Of a stretch of 45,705 nucleotides of DNA, positions 8,073 to 17,550 are shown in pieces. The stretch lies in contig SZXY01000139.1 of assembly GCA_005843805.1 (NCBI GenBank), positions 1-45,705 of the forward strand, written 5' to 3'. The notes below the pieces were generated by a model, which saw only the letters and a program-made list of their open reading frames with translations, had not been told where the DNA came from and did not search any database. Position numbers and translations under genes: made by a program. The stretch comes from Chlorobium sp. Its GTDB lineage: Bacteria; Bacteroidota; Chlorobiia; Chlorobiales; Chlorobiaceae. Within the stretch, counting starts at the first letter, position 1. Each line of letters starts with the position of its first letter.

Positions 8073-8957
8073 TCAGTCAATAAGTTTGTTGATATTGTAC
8101 TCGAAAATACCTTCAGCCCCTGCTCTTTTAAGCTCGGGAATGAGGTTGCGCACAATCTTCTCGGTAACGATCACTTCAAGCGCCACCCACTCCTCTTCTA
8201 CAAGGTGAGATATGGTCGGCTGACGCAAGGCTGGAATAATGGCAATAATCTTTTCAAGGGAGGATTTCGGGGCGTTCATTTTAAGCCCGACTTTGCCATG
8301 GGCATTGATTGCCCCCTGCAGGAGCATTGCCATGTTTTCGATCTTCTCGCGTTTCCAGGGATCGTCCCATGAATTTTTGTTGGCGATCAACTTGGTGTTG
8401 GATTCCAGAATGGTATCGACAATCCTCAGCTTGTTGGCCCTCAACGAAGAACCGGTTTCGGTTACCTCAACAATGGCGTCGGCAAGATCAGGAGGCTTGA
8501 CCTCTGTAGCTCCCCAACTGAACTCAACGGAGGCGTTGACCCCGTTCAGTGCAAGATATTTTTTTGTAATATTGACCACTTCGGTCGCAATATGCTTGCC
8601 TTCAAGATCCTTGACCGATTGAACCGGTGAGTTTTCGGGAACAGCCAGCACCCAGCGAACCGGCCTCATGGAGGCTTTAGAGTAGACCAGATCGGCAACT
8701 TCGACCACATCTGAATCGGTTTCGATAATCCAGTCTTTTCCGGTCAACCCAACATCAAAGGCACCCAGCTCGACATAATGGGCCATTTCCTGGGCCCTGA
8801 TGAGTATGGCTTCCAGTTCATCGTCTTCTATAGAGGGAAAATAGGAACGGCTTTGTACAGAAAAACGAAATCCTGCATTTGCAAAAAGCTCGATGGTGGA
8901 ATCCTGCAAACTTCCTTTCGGCAAACCAAGTTTCAGCACCCTGTTTACATTACTCAT
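8073..8957 (-). CDS. hisG: ATP phosphoribosyltransferase, long form
   Basis: A 294-residue HisG, first enzyme of histidine synthesis (ATP + PRPP to phosphoribosyl-ATP). The length fits the long, homohexameric form that carries its own C-terminal histidine-binding ACT-like regulatory domain (about 215-294) and needs no HisZ. Recognisable segments are [11 protein letters not shown] at the N-terminus, [10 protein letters not shown], the binding loop around [14 protein letters not shown], and [14 protein letters not shown], the PRPP-binding loop. No other his gene is nearby, so the pathway is scattered in this genome. The gene stands between the LpxH-like gene (31 nt upstream) and its terminator at 8017-8043. 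The start is supported by the normal family N-terminus. Confidence 0.95.
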   Translation of the reverse strand: MSNVNRVLKLGLPKGSLQDSTIELFANAGFRFSVQSRSYFPSIEDDELEAILIRAQEMAHYVELGAFDVGLTGKDWIIETDSDVVEVADLVYSKASMRPVRWVLAVPENSPVQSVKDLEGKHIATEVVNITKKYLALNGVNASVEFSWGATEVKPPDLADAIVEVTETGSSLRANKLRIVDTILESNTKLIANKNSWDDPWKREKIENMAMLLQGAINAHGKVGLKMNAPKSSLEKIIAIIPALRQPTISHLVEEEWVALEVIVTEKIVRNLIPELKRAGAEGIFEYNINKLID

Positions 8958-8987
8958 AGCAACAACTGTCTATAAAATTAATTAACG

Positions 8988-9719
8988 TTATAAATCCTTT
9001 AGTCGAAATACCCCATTGTTGAACTCCCCATAGGCAAGAGAGCCATCAATCCAGGTACCAAGATTGATGTAGTGAGCTGAACCTCCGGCAAGCTCCTTTA
9101 TGCCCCTGACATGGTTATGACCACATAAAAAATAGTCAAACTCCTTTTCCAAAGCCAGCGATTCAGCAAATTCGAGCAAGCGGTCTATTTCAAAAATGCG
9201 GTCGGCGGGTTTATGGGCACGGCTGAGCTGTGAAAACCGTTTTATGAGCCAGACTGCAAAATCCTGGTGAAAGCCTGAAAGAAGGGCAAGATTGAAGCGG
9301 TTCCGTATATATCGAACAAAAAACTTGTACCCGATATCTCCTTTGCCAAGACCGTCGCCGTGTGCCATCACAAATTTCCGGCCTTCAAAAAGCAGTTCAT
9401 GCATTCCATAGATCGTTTTCACTCCAAGCTCATCATCAAAATAGCGACCAAGATTAAAATCATGGTTTCCGGCAATATAAACGACCTCGATGTTGTGACG
9501 CACAAGGTCGGACAATAAACAAAAAAATCCGGAAAATCCCTTTGGAATGACATATCGGAACTCCATCCAGTAATCGAGAATATCACCAAGCATATAGAGC
9601 GAACGGCCTTCTGCCTTGATAATGGCAAAAAGCCGTTCGAGATTTTCAAGCTTCAACTGCTCGCTTTTTTTGTCCTGCAGTCCGAGATGAATGTCGCTGA
9701 TAAAGTAAATGGCTGGCAT
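8988..9719 (-). CDS. lpxH: Calcineurin-like phosphoesterase, UDP-2,3-diacylglucosamine hydrolase (LpxH-like)
   Basis: A 243-residue metallophosphoesterase with the full set of metal-binding motifs: SDIHLG near the N-terminus, GDILDYW (about 45-51), GNHD (about 87-90), AHGDG (about 120) and CGHNH plus INLGTW towards the C-terminus. The order and the DYWMEF and FHQDFAVWLI segments fit LpxH-type enzymes, which release lipid X and UMP from UDP-2,3-diacylglucosamine in lipid A synthesis at the inner membrane. Green sulfur bacteria make lipopolysaccharide, and lptC lies at 36.9 kb. Start: ATG at 9719 has GAGG 6 nt before it; an upstream ATG pair at 9731-9734 would add five residues. A general UDP-sugar phosphoesterase role is possible. 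Confidence 0.8.
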   Translation of the reverse strand: MPAIYFISDIHLGLQDKKSEQLKLENLERLFAIIKAEGRSLYMLGDILDYWMEFRYVIPKGFSGFFCLLSDLVRHNIEVVYIAGNHDFNLGRYFDDELGVKTIYGMHELLFEGRKFVMAHGDGLGKGDIGYKFFVRYIRNRFNLALLSGFHQDFAVWLIKRFSQLSRAHKPADRIFEIDRLLEFAESLALEKEFDYFLCGHNHVRGIKELAGGSAHYINLGTWIDGSLAYGEFNNGVFRLKDL

Positions 9720-9743
9720 CTCCCCCCTCATCATGCATTCATA

Positions 9744-10463
9744 TCACAAAACCGAGGACGCGACAATGACCGCAAGAGGAATTGTAATATTATCAACCTC
9801 TTTGGGGCTTACCCCTTCAACGATAGTGGCAATGAGTGCTATGGCTATAATTTTTCCGGCTCCGAACGATCCTGGAACAATAAAATGAATAAAGAAAAGT
9901 CCGGCTCCTACAGCGCCCAGAAGAAAGGCAAGACTGCCTTCAACACTCTTGTCACTGAGGATATGGTACTTGATTCTGCCGAATCGGGTACCGATAATCG
10001 GAGCAAGTCCATCTCCCCATCCAAGCATGGCCATGGCAAGCACACCGGCAGGCTGCTTGTAATAAACAGTACCACAGATCATGGCGACAATGACAAAATA
10101 AAGAGTGCCCTTCAGCAGTTCACGTTTGTCACCGGTACGAGTCATGGTTTTGACCGCCTGGTCGTCATCGGCAGCAAATAGCCCTTTCTGGATCAGAAGC
10201 ACGGTCCAGACAGCAAAAACGGTGATGTTGAGGTAGTGCGACCAGTCGCCAGCCACATCGACAAAAAGGGGAAGAAAAATAATGGCTGATCCGGCACAAA
10301 TGTGGGTGATCTTTCGGCTTATATCTCTTGGCAGACCATGATTGGTCACCAGATAGTCCATGAGAGGTGGAACACTGAACACATAGACAAAGGTCAACAG
10401 AGTCACCAGTGCATTATGCCATACCACCGGGAGTGAAAAAAAAGTTGCCTGAAGAGTATCCAT
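9744..10463 (-). CDS. Phytol/polyprenol kinase-like integral membrane protein
   Basis: A 239-residue protein with about seven membrane segments, belonging to the dolichol kinase/phytol kinase/CDP-diglyceride synthetase-like group. Characteristic segments are RDISRKITHICAGSA near the first third, MLGWGDGLAPIIGTRFG in the middle and SVEGSLAFLLG, followed by the C-terminal TIVEGVSPKEVDN. In plants and cyanobacteria the VTE5-like members phosphorylate free phytol so it can re-enter chlorophyll or tocopherol synthesis. Position next to bchK suggests handling of the farnesol or phytol tails of (bacterio)chlorophylls, which is inference. It lies 24 nt upstream of the LpxH-like start, probably one transcript. 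A polyprenol or dolichol kinase of undecided substrate is the alternative. Confidence 0.75.
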   Translation of the reverse strand: MDTLQATFFSLPVVWHNALVTLLTFVYVFSVPPLMDYLVTNHGLPRDISRKITHICAGSAIIFLPLFVDVAGDWSHYLNITVFAVWTVLLIQKGLFAADDDQAVKTMTRTGDKRELLKGTLYFVIVAMICGTVYYKQPAGVLAMAMLGWGDGLAPIIGTRFGRIKYHILSDKSVEGSLAFLLGAVGAGLFFIHFIVPGSFGAGKIIAIALIATIVEGVSPKEVDNITIPLAVIVASSVL

Positions 10464-10605
10464 AGCATGACAATGATTAAAGGTTACGCAATTCCCGTAT
10501 ACAGGAATTATTCAAAACAGAGAGAACTCCAGAGATCCCAGAACAACTGTAAACCGCATTGCACAATACTTATGCACTTTTCATGATAACAACAATTCAC
10601 TCAAA

Positions 10606-11604
10606 TTACCAGTATTTCGAGCCAACCATTCCTGCAACAACGAGATTATTGATTAAAAACAGAATATTGTTTGCTACCTGAAAGCGGAGGAATGCATTGT
10701 GCTCCTGAACATCACTCTTGCCGATTGCATTACCGAACCCACCCCCAACCGCTCCGCTCATAAATGATATCCCGCCTTTGGGGTCATTCAAAAGCTGAAC
10801 CTGGAGAACCAGATTAAAGGCGAGGCCAAGCAGGACAAATGCCGCAGGAATGATGAATCCCCATGTAAATGAAAGGTATGCAAGCACGGCAAAAACAATG
10901 TCAATAATCAGAAATGAGACCCGAAATGTATTTTTGGCGCCGATCATGACCGTCAGTGACTTGAGCCCGCTTTCCTTGTCTCCTTCCGCAGACTTGAAGT
11001 CGTTGAGAATGATCAGGGCAACAGCCATAAAAAAGTTTAATCCTGCAAGCCATAGAGCCTCGGGACGTATATCACCGAAGAGAGCGTTGGCCGATAAAAA
11101 GGAGACAAACCCATAGGAAAAACCTACGGCAGGAGCAGAGAAAAAAATATTGGTTTTCAGCTTGAAAGGCGGCGCAGAGTAGAGATAGGCAACAACAAGA
11201 GCTGAAAAAATGGAAACGAAAATAACGATGCCACGCATTCCACCAATATGCAGACCAAGAAAGAGTCCAAACCCGAGTGCAAGCAAGAGAACGATAATGC
11301 TGTTGCCGAGAGCCTCTTTCTCCGTGAGCCTTCCGGAAGGAATCGGACGGGTAGGTTCATTGACCCTGTCCAGTTCAAGATCGAAATAGTCATTGACCGA
11401 CTGGCTGAATCCGGTGCCGAGAGGCCCGAACATGAGAAAAATGATGAGCAGCAACAAATAGTCGTGAAGGGTAGGTTGCATGACTCCTGAAGCCATGACA
11501 CCTCCGGCAAGGCAGGGAAATACACTTATCCAGGTAACAGGATCGAGCAATTCAAGATGTGCTCTGACTTTATCGACAAACCCAACTCTTGCGGCAACTG
11601 GCAT
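10606..11604 (-). CDS. bchK: Bacteriochlorophyll c/d/e synthase (UbiA prenyltransferase)
   Basis: A 332-residue UbiA-superfamily prenyltransferase with about nine membrane helices. The first Asp-rich motif is NDYFDLELDRVNEP (71-84) followed by TRPIPSG, the hallmark of chlorophyll synthases; the second is NDFKSAEGDKESG (201-213). The family esterifies a (bacterio)chlorophyllide with a prenyl diphosphate at the inner membrane. Green sulfur bacteria have three paralogues: ChlG, BchG and BchK. I favour BchK (farnesylation of chlorosome pigment) because in Chlorobaculum tepidum bchK, from memory CT1992, lies near cruC (CT1987), as here, and the next gene upstream is miaB. BchG remains an alternative that a tree would settle. 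The 142-nt gap to the phytol kinase-like gene may hold a separate promoter. Confidence 0.82.
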   Translation of the reverse strand: MPVAARVGFVDKVRAHLELLDPVTWISVFPCLAGGVMASGVMQPTLHDYLLLLIIFLMFGPLGTGFSQSVNDYFDLELDRVNEPTRPIPSGRLTEKEALGNSIIVLLLALGFGLFLGLHIGGMRGIVIFVSIFSALVVAYLYSAPPFKLKTNIFFSAPAVGFSYGFVSFLSANALFGDIRPEALWLAGLNFFMAVALIILNDFKSAEGDKESGLKSLTVMIGAKNTFRVSFLIIDIVFAVLAYLSFTWGFIIPAAFVLLGLAFNLVLQVQLLNDPKGGISFMSGAVGGGFGNAIGKSDVQEHNAFLRFQVANNILFLINNLVVAGMVGSKYW

Positions 11605-11743
11605 GCTTTACTTCTCTCCGGTACCCGGATTACGGGCTTGTTAAATAATGATAAGGACTCCTGAACAATAATTTACAAATACGACTCAAGATAAAAAAAC
11701 ATCGACGAGATAAAAGGTTTGTTCCTCGAAAACACCGCTGTAA

Positions 11744-13072
11744 TCAGCTCTCTTCCGGCCTGCCAACCAGTGTGGCTGATGTGGCTGATGTGATGAGCAC
11801 CTGAACCAGATCACCCGGCTGAAAGCCTTTACGATCAAACACAACAACACGATTGCCAGGCGTGCGACCCATCAGTTGCTCTGAAGAGCGACGGCTGTCG
11901 GATTCGGCAAGAACCTCTACCGATGAACCGATCGCCTGCTGATAGAGTTCAGCGGAAACGCTGTTCTGCAGGTCAATAATCTCCTGCAACCTTCGTTTTT
12001 TGACCACTTCCGGCACGTCATCCTCAAAAGTACGGGCAGCAAGCGTTCCTGGTCGGGTTGAATAAAAAAACATGAATGCGGAATCAAACCGGACATCGGC
12101 CAGCAGCTCAAGCGTCATCTTGTGATCCTCCTCCCGCTCACCGCAGAATCCGGCAATGATATCGGTTGAAAGTGCCACGCCGGAAATAACCGAGCGGATG
12201 AGCGCGATTTTTTCACGATACTCTTCGATAGTATGGCCCCGGTTCATCAGAGCGAGCATTCGTGAAGAGCCGGACTGTACCGGCAGATGAATATGATTGC
12301 AGATGTTCGGGCGGGCGGCAATGGCTTGCACAAGCGCTTCGGAGATATCTTTCGGATGAGATGTGGTAAAACGCACTCTGGCCTGGGGAGCTTCACGACT
12401 GACCGCATCAAGCAGGGCCGCAAAATCCCGTCCCTCTTCAGCGTCTCTGTAAGAGTTGACATTCTGGCCGAGCAGGGTAATCTCCCTGTAACCGGATGCG
12501 ACCAGCTTGCGAACTTCACCGATAACCGAACTGAAGGGATGGCTTCGTTCGCGTCCACGGGTAAAGGGCACGACGCAAAAGGCGCACATGTTGTTGCACC
12601 CACGCATGACTGGCACAAAGGCGCTTATTGATCCCTCTCTCAATGGATCGATACCTTCATAGGTTTCCGCAGCGTTAAACTCCAGCGAGGCTTGCTTTGC
12701 TCCAGAGCGTACCTGTTCTATCAGCGATGGAAGGGAGCGGTAGGTATCGGGGCCGGCAAGAAAATCAATTGCCGGAGAGATCGAAAACATCTCTTCTTTC
12801 TGAAACTGTGGCACACAGCCGGCCACGCCGACAATGAGATCCTTGTTTCTTTTTTTCAGTCCCTGAAGATGCTGCAGATAATGCTCTATACGATCAACGG
12901 CATTTTCCCGGACCGCACAGGTGTTGAGCAGAATAATGCCAGCCGTCTCATCGCTTTCAGCGGGGCGGTAACCTTCCTGCTGCAGCAGCGCTGATATGAT
13001 CCCTGAGTCTGCCTGGTTCATCTGGCAACCAAAGGTGTAAATAAAAAAACTGTCACTCCCGCCTGTTCTCAT
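11744..13072 (-). CDS. miaB: tRNA-2-methylthio-N6-dimethylallyladenosine synthase
   Basis: A 442-residue radical-SAM methylthiotransferase. The N-terminal UPF0004 domain supplies Cys16 ([10 protein letters not shown]), Cys52 (NTCAVRENA) and Cys86 (VGVAGCVPQ) for the auxiliary 4Fe-4S cluster. The radical-SAM motif is Cys159-x3-Cys163-x2-Cys166 ([20 protein letters not shown]). A C-terminal TRAM domain (about 375-435) binds tRNA. MiaB thiomethylates i6A37 of tRNAs reading UNN codons, including the tRNA-Leu/Phe/Tyr classes. The details ([22 protein letters not shown]) favour MiaB over MtaB or RimO. ATG 13072 is used; an upstream start at 13123 would add 17 residues without family support. Confidence 0.95.
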   Translation of the reverse strand: MRTGGSDSFFIYTFGCQMNQADSGIISALLQQEGYRPAESDETAGIILLNTCAVRENAVDRIEHYLQHLQGLKKRNKDLIVGVAGCVPQFQKEEMFSISPAIDFLAGPDTYRSLPSLIEQVRSGAKQASLEFNAAETYEGIDPLREGSISAFVPVMRGCNNMCAFCVVPFTRGRERSHPFSSVIGEVRKLVASGYREITLLGQNVNSYRDAEEGRDFAALLDAVSREAPQARVRFTTSHPKDISEALVQAIAARPNICNHIHLPVQSGSSRMLALMNRGHTIEEYREKIALIRSVISGVALSTDIIAGFCGEREEDHKMTLELLADVRFDSAFMFFYSTRPGTLAARTFEDDVPEVVKKRRLQEIIDLQNSVSAELYQQAIGSSVEVLAESDSRRSSEQLMGRTPGNRVVVFDRKGFQPGDLVQVLITSATSATLVGRPEES

Positions 13073-13143
13073 AATGAATATTCTCTCTGTCCTGTATTTT
13101 TTCTGAACGTTAAAAACTAACAACCAGCATCAAACCACTACCA

Positions 13144-13575
13144 TCAGGCCGAAATTCTCCGGGCAACAAAAAGCGAAAAAAGAGCTGTTAACGAAAGCTG
13201 GAAAAGCGGAAAAAGCCCTATGCCGAACAGCGTCGGCATAGAGCTCCGGTATTGCCAGAGGTGCAACTCAAAAAGAGTGATATACTCAACAGCATAAGCC
13301 GCAACAAGGCCGGAAAGAAAAAAAAACAAACTGTTGCGCAACCCGCTCCAAAACCATCTGCGTGCCACAAGAGCCGTAAAACAGTATAGAGCAGTTATGC
13401 CCAAAGCATCCATAAGCGCCATGAAGAGCATCATCGGCACGTAGTCCGAGGCAGCCATTGCCGGATGAGCTTCATAGAGCAACCCGTGAATCGATTCCCA
13501 GCAGAAATTGAGAAAAAAAGCGGTCACTGCAAGAGCAATAAAAAACGATGCTTTTTTTCTGATCTCTGTGATCAT
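13144..13575 (-). CDS. Small four-helix membrane protein of unknown function
   Basis: A 143-residue integral membrane protein with four predicted helices (about 10-28, 45-68, 80-102, 112-138) and short polar loops; I do not recognise the family. Trp26, Glu27 and His30 (FCWESIHGLLYEAHP) sit at the end of helix 1, and a second Glu (VEYITLFELHLW) lies in helix 3. Its ATG overlaps the nifU stop as ATGA, so it is translationally coupled to Fe-S cluster assembly genes. The context suggests a sulfur or metal-related membrane role, but nothing in the sequence proves it. The gene is last in the cysK-iscS-nifU unit, with no clear terminator after it. Confidence 0.65.
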   Translation of the reverse strand: MITEIRKKASFFIALAVTAFFLNFCWESIHGLLYEAHPAMAASDYVPMMLFMALMDALGITALYCFTALVARRWFWSGLRNSLFFFLSGLVAAYAVEYITLFELHLWQYRSSMPTLFGIGLFPLFQLSLTALFSLFVARRISA

Positions 13576-14183
13576 GCACCGAAATGGATATGCTTGAATT
13601 TTTCAAGCAGCAGTTCAGCCTCATCCTTGCATTGACCACATACTGTGCCGAGCTTGGTTCTCTCCTGCAATTCAAAATAGGTTCGGGCTCCTTCAAGCAC
13701 AGCATCCTCGATATCATGGTCGGTAATGTTCATGCACTGGCAGATAATCTTGACCTGCTCCTGCTTTACCTTGTCCTCCTGACCATTGCGGGTGTAATAG
13801 TTGTTGATGGCCGCCCTGAGTGCCTTGTCGCCAAGCACCGAGCAATGAATCTTGTGATCCGGCAGTCCTCCGAGCTCCATGGCAACCTCTTTGGGAGAGA
13901 TATGAAACGCCTGGTCGAGTGTACGGCCCTTGACCATTTCGGAAAGAATGGAGGTACTGGCAATCGCGCTGGCACAGCCATAGGTTTTCCACTGACAATC
14001 GATGATTACCTCTTTTTCCTTGTCCACCTTTATGACAACCATCATCTGGTCACCGCACTGCAGGTTTCCTTCCATTCCAACACCGTCGAAATCATCTGTA
14101 TTTTCTCCCTGCAGAATATTTTTCGGGTTCATGAAATGTTCTTTCAGTTTTTCGCTATATGCCCATTCACCTGCTTGCAGCAT
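13572..14183 (-). CDS. nifU: NifU-like Fe-S scaffold: IscU domain plus 2Fe-2S BFD domain
   Basis: A 203-residue scaffold. The N-terminal IscU-type domain (about 8-132) has the three cluster cysteines Cys43 (LQCGD), Cys70 (YGCASAIASTS) and Cys114 (KIHCSVLG). The second domain (about 146-200) carries the permanent 2Fe-2S site of NifU/bacterioferritin-associated ferredoxin, Cys148, Cys150, Cys182 and Cys185 (ICQCMNI ... VCGQC). Full NifU proteins also have a C-terminal Nfu domain; it is absent here, so this is a two-domain form. The start overlaps the iscS stop by 17 nt and the stop overlaps the next start as ATGA. It receives sulfur from the adjacent desulfurase. It may serve general Fe-S assembly rather than nitrogenase alone, as no nif structural gene is here. 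Confidence 0.92.
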   Translation of the reverse strand: MLQAGEWAYSEKLKEHFMNPKNILQGENTDDFDGVGMEGNLQCGDQMMVVIKVDKEKEVIIDCQWKTYGCASAIASTSILSEMVKGRTLDQAFHISPKEVAMELGGLPDHKIHCSVLGDKALRAAINNYYTRNGQEDKVKQEQVKIICQCMNITDHDIEDAVLEGARTYFELQERTKLGTVCGQCKDEAELLLEKFKHIHFGA

Positions 14184-15372
14184 GTAATCCTCCTTTTATG
14201 TACGCCGTTGACATGTTTCTGATTTTTTGAATTGTTCGTGGTAAAACATCGAGCAGGTAGTCCACCTCCTGCATTGAACTTTCACGCCCCATACTGAAGC
14301 GGATCGAGCCATGAGCACGCTCGGCATCCACACCGGTTGCAAGAAGCACATGAGAAGGATCAAGAGAGCCTGAGGCACAGGCTGATCCGGTTGAAACAGC
14401 AATGCCTTCAAGATCGAGGTAGAGCAGAATCGCCTCACCTTCAACTCCGTCAAAAGAGACGTTAAGGGTGCTGGCAAGTGAATCGGTCGGATGTCCATTG
14501 AAAGAGATATCATCGATACGTTCCGCAATACCATCTTTAAGGGCCTGCTTGAGGGCAAGCATCCGCTCCTCCTCCTGGGGCATTTCGAGCGCTCTCATCT
14601 CAACCGCTCTTCCAAGACCGAGAATTCCGAGAGTGTTCTCCGTTCCTGCACGCCTTCCCCGCTCCTGGTGACCACCCCTGATGAGGGGGCAGTAGGGAAT
14701 ACCTTTCTTTACAAAAAGAGCGCCGACTCCTTTTGGCCCATATATCTTGTGGCCGGAAATTGTAAGGAAATCAACACCAAGCGTCCGGACATCTACCGGA
14801 ACCTTGCCAACAGCCTGGACAGCATCGGTATGCATCAATGCACCGCTTTCATGCACCATTCGGCTGATTGTTTCAATATCCTGCAGGGTGCCAATCTCAT
14901 TGTTGGCCATCATGACCGAAACAAGACCAACATCATTGCCAAGCATACCGGCAAGCTGATCAAGATCGATTTTGCCATACTGGTCTACATCGAGATATTT
15001 TACTCCCACACCACGATGTGCAAGACATTCAGAAGTTTCAAGCACACAGGGATGTTCGATCTTGGTTGTAATGATGGTGCTGCGCATCCTGCTGCCGGGT
15101 ATACACTGACTCGAAGCACAGACAAAAAGTGAGAGCACGGTATTATTGGCTTCAGAGCCACTGCCAACAAAAATAATCTCGTGTTCGTGTGCACCGATAA
15201 AATCAGCTACCTTGCGGCGGGCATCCTCCACATTTGCCCTGGCTTCACGCCCGTAAGCGTGCATGCTGGAAGGATTGCCAAACACCTCCATCGCCGCTAT
15301 CATCTCTTTCTTTACCTCGGGGTGCAGCGGCGTTGTGGCATTGTGATCAAAATAAACCTTCATGTCTGCCAT
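14167..15372 (-). CDS. nifS: Cysteine desulfurase (NifS/IscS type)
   Basis: A 401-residue class-V aminotransferase-fold PLP enzyme that removes sulfur from cysteine as a persulfide for Fe-S clusters and thio-cofactors. It begins VYFDHNATTPLHP, has the His-Lys PLP site SGHKIYGPKGVGALF with Lys209, and the flexible catalytic loop STGSACASGS with Cys332. The loop and the RGGHQERGRRAGTEN segment define group I (NifS/IscS), not SufS. It sits 55 nt downstream of cysK, the source of its substrate, and overlaps nifU by 17 nt. Whether to call it NifS or IscS is a matter of naming: NifU-like partner, but no nif genes in view. Confidence 0.95.
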   Translation of the reverse strand: MADMKVYFDHNATTPLHPEVKKEMIAAMEVFGNPSSMHAYGREARANVEDARRKVADFIGAHEHEIIFVGSGSEANNTVLSLFVCASSQCIPGSRMRSTIITTKIEHPCVLETSECLAHRGVGVKYLDVDQYGKIDLDQLAGMLGNDVGLVSVMMANNEIGTLQDIETISRMVHESGALMHTDAVQAVGKVPVDVRTLGVDFLTISGHKIYGPKGVGALFVKKGIPYCPLIRGGHQERGRRAGTENTLGILGLGRAVEMRALEMPQEEERMLALKQALKDGIAERIDDISFNGHPTDSLASTLNVSFDGVEGEAILLYLDLEGIAVSTGSACASGSLDPSHVLLATGVDAERAHGSIRFSMGRESSMQEVDYLLDVLPRTIQKIRNMSTAYIKGGLHAASR

Positions 15373-15427
15373 AATACTTCAATATTCGTAGTTTCGGCTT
15401 AAGCCATTAATGTTTGATTTTTTTGCT

Positions 15428-16354
15428 TTACTGTTCGTCAAAAAGCCATGTGGAAAGATACCGTTCGCCACTGTCAGGCAGAAGCACAACAACTGTCTTT
15501 CCTTCCATCCCCTCCCGTTTTGCAACATCGAGCGCAACTTTGAGTGCCGCGCCGGAAGATATGCCACAAAGAATGCCCTCCCTGGCTGCAAGAGTCCGGG
15601 CCATGGCACCAGCATCTTCATGAGTGACCGCAATGACCTCGTCAATAATATCGCGGTTGAGAATATCCGGAACAAAACCAGCTCCTATACCCTGAATCTT
15701 GTGGGGACCAGGTTGAGCACCCGAAAGCACCGCAGAACCCTTCGGCTCAACGGCAATAACCCTGATATCGGGACGGTGCGCCTTGAGTACCTCTCCAACA
15801 CCGGTTACAGTTCCACCGGTACCAACACCTGCAACGAAAACATCCACCACTCCGTCAGTATCATTCCAGATCTCCAGGGCGGTTGTTGACCTGTGAGCAG
15901 CCGGATTTGAAGGATTCTGAAACTGTTGCAGAATCAGGCTGTCGGGAATCGATGCTGCAAGCCGCTCCGCTTCAGCAATCGCGAGCTTCATCCCTCCGGA
16001 ACCATCGGTCAGAACAAGTTCAGCCCCGAGAATCTGCATCAGCCTGCGGCGTTCCACACTCATGGTATCGGGCATCACAATCTTGAGCCGATACCCCTTG
16101 GCCGCACAGGCAAATGCAAGTGCAACACCGGTATTGCCGCTGGTTGGCTCAATAAGGGTTGTATTGGGGGTGATCCGACCCGCTTTTTCGGCATCTTCAA
16201 TCATGGCAACCCCTATCCTGTCCTTGACACTCGACAGCGGGTTAAACGATTCAAGTTTGACAAGAACGGTCGCCCTGCACCCTTCTGCAAGACGCTGAAG
16301 TCTGACAAGAGGGGTATTGCCTACTGTCCGGGTAATTGAATCATAAATTTTCAT
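15428..16354 (-). CDS. cysK: Cysteine synthase (O-acetylserine sulfhydrylase A)
   Basis: A 308-residue fold-type II PLP enzyme that makes cysteine from O-acetylserine and sulfide. Diagnostic segments are the PLP lysine Lys44 in [11 protein letters not shown], the substrate loop [11 protein letters not shown] (about 69-79), the phosphate-binding [10 protein letters not shown] (about 175) and GISSGAA near the C-terminus. The [12 protein letters not shown] stretch is typical of CysK rather than cystathionine beta-synthase. It is first in the cysK-nifS-nifU-membrane protein operon, so one transcript carries cysteine synthesis and sulfur mobilisation. A plausible promoter lies 35 nt upstream (16389-16418). 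Confidence 0.95.
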   Translation of the reverse strand: MKIYDSITRTVGNTPLVRLQRLAEGCRATVLVKLESFNPLSSVKDRIGVAMIEDAEKAGRITPNTTLIEPTSGNTGVALAFACAAKGYRLKIVMPDTMSVERRRLMQILGAELVLTDGSGGMKLAIAEAERLAASIPDSLILQQFQNPSNPAAHRSTTALEIWNDTDGVVDVFVAGVGTGGTVTGVGEVLKAHRPDIRVIAVEPKGSAVLSGAQPGPHKIQGIGAGFVPDILNRDIIDEVIAVTHEDAGAMARTLAAREGILCGISSGAALKVALDVAKREGMEGKTVVVLLPDSGERYLSTWLFDEQ

Positions 16355-16388
16355 ACGAGAGTCTTGCCCATACTGTTAGAAAAAACAA

Positions 16389-16418
16389 ATAATAGCCAAT
16401 TAACTTTCTTTATCACAA
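16389..16418 (-). promoter_or_regulatory. Putative sigma-70-type promoter of the cysK-nifS-nifU operon
   Basis: On the minus strand TTGTGA (16413-16418) and TATTAT (16389-16394) are separated by 18 nt, and the -10 box lies 35 nt before the cysK ATG. The boxes match 4/6 and 5/6 of the consensus. No transcript data support it. Confidence 0.45.
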
Positions 16419-16890
16419 TAACTGCTCCACCAACTTCCGGGAACTCCCTGAAAGGGATCAATTAAAAGATACTCTCCTGAAATGAAGCTTTTTTCAGCAA
16501 AAGCCGAAAAGGACTATTACTGAAAAAGCGCTCTAAAGCTTTCAACTCCTCCACTGCCAATCTTTTCCTGCATTATAATTTCATGTTTAACCATGAATAT
16601 GCATTAAGAAATGATTAAACAACACTATTAATTCCAACAACAGGACTTTTTTTATCCTGTTTTTATAAAATGCACAACATCACTCATAATAATTAGGTAT
16701 GGCGCATGGAAAAAGGTTGATGGTAAACAAAAAGCAATCAGCCAGAAGTGATGTATTTTACCGATACTGACCCGGAATCATTCATAAATGCAATCCGGGT
16801 AGTGGAAGAAAAGAGTGCCGGGATCAGGCCACATGAAAAGCCAACATCGGTTAAAGAGTTGCGCTTCAAGAGTCTCGTGATGTTTTTTGG
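16419..16890. other. AT-rich intergenic stretch without a gene
   Basis: No convincing coding frame on either strand. The one structure is AACAGGA (16639-16645) pairing with TCCTGTT (16655-16661) around a T-rich loop, followed by T3 on the plus strand; it would be a weak plus-strand terminator with no gene to end. Confidence 0.4.
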
Positions 16891-17481
16891 TCAGGAATTG
16901 CTTTTGAGGCGGGATATTTCATCCCTGAGTCTGGCTGCTTCTTCATAGTTCTCATTGCTTATCGCGCTGTTGAGTGCAGAGGTCAGTTCATCGAGCCGTG
17001 CATCGGGACTGAGAATAACTGCAGGTGGCTCTTCAGGTTCTATTGGCCTCTCCTCATCGCCCTCTTCATTCTGCTCTTCCTTGATACCAGCCTCATTCAT
17101 GATCTCTTCGGTAACGAACAATGGAGCGTTGAAACGCACGGCAATGGCAATGGCATCACTGGGACGTGCATCGATTTCATGCACTTCACCGTTGACCTCA
17201 CAGACAACCTTGGCATAAAAGGTCTCGTTGTGCAGTTCATCAATAATGATCTCATTGACATGCAGATGAAAGGCATCAGCAATATTTTTGAACAGATCGT
17301 GGGTAAAGGGCCGCGGCGGTTTGATATTTTCAAGCTTCAGGGCGATTGCCTGTGCTTCAAATCCACCGATAATGATCGGAAGTTTGCGTTTCCCCTCCAG
17401 TTCATACAGAATGAGGGCATAGGCTCCGTTGGTATGGGGGCTTGTCGAAAGCCCGAGAATATCTACCTGAAGTTTACGCAT
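16891..17481 (-). CDS. Bifunctional nuclease family protein (DUF151) with UVR tail
   Basis: A 196-residue protein. Residues about 3-135 form a DUF151/bifunctional nuclease domain: LPIIIGGFEAQAIAL, the loop PRPFTHDLF and the hallmark DARPSDAIAIAVRFNAPLFV. After an acidic linker (about 137-165) comes a UvrB/UvrC-type helical hairpin (LDELTSALNSAISNENYEEAARLRDEI). The plant founding member has RNase and DNase activity; bacterial roles are not well defined. This domain pair is common in Bacteroidota and Chlorobiota. It appears to be a single gene, 69 nt downstream of etfA. Confidence 0.9.
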   Translation of the reverse strand: MRKLQVDILGLSTSPHTNGAYALILYELEGKRKLPIIIGGFEAQAIALKLENIKPPRPFTHDLFKNIADAFHLHVNEIIIDELHNETFYAKVVCEVNGEVHEIDARPSDAIAIAVRFNAPLFVTEEIMNEAGIKEEQNEEGDEERPIEPEEPPAVILSPDARLDELTSALNSAISNENYEEAARLRDEISRLKSNS

Positions 17482-17550
17482 TGTCTAAAAAAAATTAACG
17501 TTACACCGGGTTATAACAAGTTGAATATCGTAACACTAAAGTACAGTTAT

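Noticed and set aside
14491-15132. A plus-strand open frame of 213 residues opposite the cysteine desulfurase gene
   Set aside because: Antisense shadow of nifS; no family-like sequence.
16748-16948. A 66-residue plus-strand frame at the end of the DUF151 gene
   Set aside because: Its second part is antisense to the UVR tail and the first part has no similarity I recognise.
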